A stretch of 24,909 nt of DNA from assembly GCF_015668195.1 (NCBI RefSeq), contig NZ_JADPFC010000014.1, positions 1-24,909 on the forward strand. The letters are read 5' to 3'. The position numbers and the translations under genes are program-made. The DNA is from Romboutsia_C sp015668195. GTDB lineage: Bacteria; Bacillota; Clostridia; Peptostreptococcales; Peptostreptococcaceae. How positions within the stretch are numbered: position 1 is the first letter of the stretch; every line of letters starts with the position of its first letter. Positions 24,578 through 24,909 of the stretch are shown piece after piece. The notes below the pieces were generated by a model. That model was given only the letters and a program-made list of their open reading frames with translations. It ran no database searches and had not been told where the DNA came from.

Positions 24578-24909
<332 letters not shown>

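Overview
The window is a nearly complete cobalamin (vitamin B12) locus lying between two ribosomal RNA operons, all on the + strand. It opens with the 3' end of a 5S rRNA and closes with the first ~330 bases of a 16S rRNA. The DNA is very AT-rich and codon use favours AGA and ATA. Strong AGGAGG-type ribosome binding sites precede most genes. The 16S fragment reads like Clostridia of the family Peptostreptococcaceae. From memory its V1-V2 bases fit Romboutsia-like species best, but I could not compare it with a database.

Layout. (1) 1-68: 5S rRNA end. (2) 105-2727: a good promoter, then hemA and hemL, the C5 route from glutamyl-tRNA to 5-aminolevulinate. (3) 2728-5917: a leader with a hairpin, then cobT-cobU-cobS-cobC, which assemble the nucleotide loop. 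(4) 5918-6491: a 574-base non-coding interval with a class-I-like cobalamin riboswitch, two hairpins of terminator type and a possible internal promoter. (5) 6492-23666: one long run of 18 tightly packed or overlapping genes: cbiP, cbiA, cbiB, cobD, a pduX-like L-threonine kinase, cbiC, D, E, T, F, G, H, J, K, L, hemC, a cobA-hemD fusion and hemB, closed by an intrinsic terminator. (6) 23778-24368: a separate precorrin-2 dehydrogenase. (7) 24396-24909: rrn promoter, leader and 16S start.

How it works together. HemA, HemL, HemB, HemC and the HemD half of the fusion make uroporphyrinogen III. The CobA half methylates it to precorrin-2, and the last gene oxidises that to sirohydrochlorin. CbiK inserts cobalt early, so this is the anaerobic route. 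CbiL, H, F, G, D, J, E, T and C build the corrin ring. CbiA and CbiP amidate it. PduX-like kinase and CobD make the aminopropanol phosphate arm that CbiB attaches. CobU, CobS, CobT and CobC add the lower ligand. Not seen here: a corrinoid adenosyltransferase, cobalt uptake genes, lower-ligand synthesis (bluB or bza), and any gene leading from uroporphyrinogen III to haem.

The protein content is well-known biology and I found no new enzyme system. What merits a second look is the non-coding architecture: the riboswitch interval, the cobT leader, and the placement of a B12 locus between co-oriented rrn operons.
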